Assembly: GCA_964593925.1 (NCBI GenBank)
Contig: CAZQKM010000001.1
Coordinates: 62,001 to 126,000 of the forward strand
Source of the DNA: Oleidesulfovibrio sp964593925
GTDB taxonomy: Bacteria; Desulfobacterota; Desulfovibrionia; Desulfovibrionales; Desulfovibrionaceae
Reading direction: 5' to 3'
DNA: 64,000 bases
The notes beneath the pieces are model-generated. The model ran no database searches. It worked only from the letters and a program-made list of their open reading frames with translations, and had not been told where the DNA came from. The position numbers and the translations under genes are program-made. How positions within the stretch are numbered: the stretch's first letter is position 1; each line of letters starts with the position of its first letter. Below are positions 63,460-64,000 of the stretch, one piece after another.

Positions 63460-64000
63460 TTACAACATGTCCTGCAATGTAAAAGTGATACGCAGGTCCT
63501 GCAACTCTGACAATGGCGGCGGAGGCAGCGCGCCCGCGCTTCGTACCGCACTTATGGTAGAGCTGTCATAATCCGGACGACCAGATGATGTTTCCATGGT
63601 CACATCCAACAGCGTGCCGTCAGGTGCAAGCCTGATGCGTAGCACCGTTGCCAGATTGGTCCGCTTGGCAAGCTGAGGAAAACGCCAATGCGTCCGAACA
63701 AGCTCTATCACCTGTGCGCGGTATATGGCCACCAAACCAAGGCCGCTACCAATACTTTGCCCGCCTTGTCCGCCATCAGTTCCCCCGTCGGAATCGTTTG
63801 TACGTGAAGATACCGCAGTGCGCAATGCCGCAAGCTCATCCTCCACGTGCCGCTGCTCCTGTTGCGTACGCTTTTTTACCTCTGCTCCTGCAGAGGCCAA
63901 TGCCTGTTTCAAAATATCGTCTGCTGACGGCGCCTTGGGCTTTTTTTGAGTAGGTTGAGGTGGCGCCGGCTTTTTTTGCGTATCCGGTTTTGGTTTGGGC
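63460..64000 (-). CDS. tolA: TolA/TonB-like envelope protein (partial at right edge)
   Basis: The gene runs off the right edge; the visible 3' end codes for about 180 residues. First comes a Pro/Lys-rich linker, then a helix, a Gly/Ser-rich spacer and a TonB/TolA C-terminal domain: RAQVIELVRTHWRFPQ, VLRIRLAPDGTLLDVTMETSSG and a SAVRSAGALPPPP motif. It bridges the inner membrane to TolB/Pal. Position right before tolB favours TolA over TonB. The 57-base gap to tolB has no terminator. Confidence 0.87.
   Translation of the reverse strand, partial: PKPKPDTQKKPAPPQPTQKKPKAPSADDILKQALASAGAEVKKRTQQEQRHVEDELAALRTAVSSRTNDSDGGTDGGQGGQSIGSGLGLVAIYRAQVIELVRTHWRFPQLAKRTNLATVLRIRLAPDGTLLDVTMETSSGRPDYDSSTISAVRSAGALPPPPLSELQDLRITFTLQDML

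Noticed and set aside
1..64000. CRISPR array, tRNA or rRNA genes
   Set aside because: No spaced direct repeats and no tRNA cloverleaf or rRNA signature were found in any intergenic gap.

Overview
The window looks like chromosome from a Gram-negative, anaerobic, c-type-cytochrome-rich bacterium, most likely a Desulfovibrio-type sulfate reducer (Desulfobacterota). The clues are a membrane cytochrome carrying eight CXXCH haem sites, a short Desulfovibrio-style ferredoxin, YkgJ-type cysteine-cluster proteins, FG-GAP and TPR proteins, heptose (LPS) synthesis and a Tol-Pal system. This placement is inference from gene content; no rRNA or tRNA gene is present to anchor it. Base composition is roughly balanced, apart from one strongly AT-rich gap near 40.85-41.2 kb.

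Layout. 0-5.4 kb: end of a membrane gene, an octahaem CydA-like protein, small unknown genes, a TPR protein, a DUF2325 gene with a Fur-box-like site, and a lone CheX. 5.9-11.6 kb: a five-gene peptide/nickel-type ABC importer. 11.7-12.9 kb: an apparently intact IS481-like element. 13-20.2 kb: an alpha-2-macroglobulin lipoprotein followed by penicillin-binding protein 1C. 21-23.3 kb: a polar amino-acid ABC importer. 23.5-28.4 kb: a flavodoxin and the potABCD polyamine importer, closed by a strong bidirectional terminator. 28.4-31.2 kb (reverse): UPF0210 protein, double-ACT protein and a YbaY-type lipoprotein. 31.5-40.7 kb: a Fur-family regulator, the GTPase Der, an HTH/binding-protein fusion regulator, an ATP-grasp enzyme, a pseudouridine synthase, an FG-GAP protein and an RNA m5C methyltransferase.

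40.7-50 kb: AT-rich gap, NlpC/P60 lipoprotein, MerR-like regulator, a three-gene reverse operon (YkgJ protein, unknown protein, TPR protein), ferredoxin, HtrA protease, cobT, an orphan oligopeptide ABC ATPase and mutY. 50-64 kb: a TPR-glycosyltransferase, a UGM-like flavoprotein, an M24 peptidase, a heptose adenylyltransferase coupled to a second YkgJ protein, trpS, an M50 protease, a response regulator, a ThiS/MoaD-like carrier next to a TtuA-like thiolase, a second glycosyltransferase, infA, and pal-tolB-tolA running off the right edge.

Taken together, the window holds four solute-uptake or uptake-associated loci, several cell-envelope maintenance functions (A2M/PBP1C, HtrA, Tol-Pal, LPS) and an iron-responsive theme: three Fur-box-like sites, at DUF2325, flavodoxin and the fur-like gene itself. 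The points most worth a second look are the CydA-octahaem fusion, the ThiS-like carrier that lacks a Gly-Gly end beside a TtuA-like enzyme, and several strong RNA hairpins placed where they could control translation or mRNA stability.
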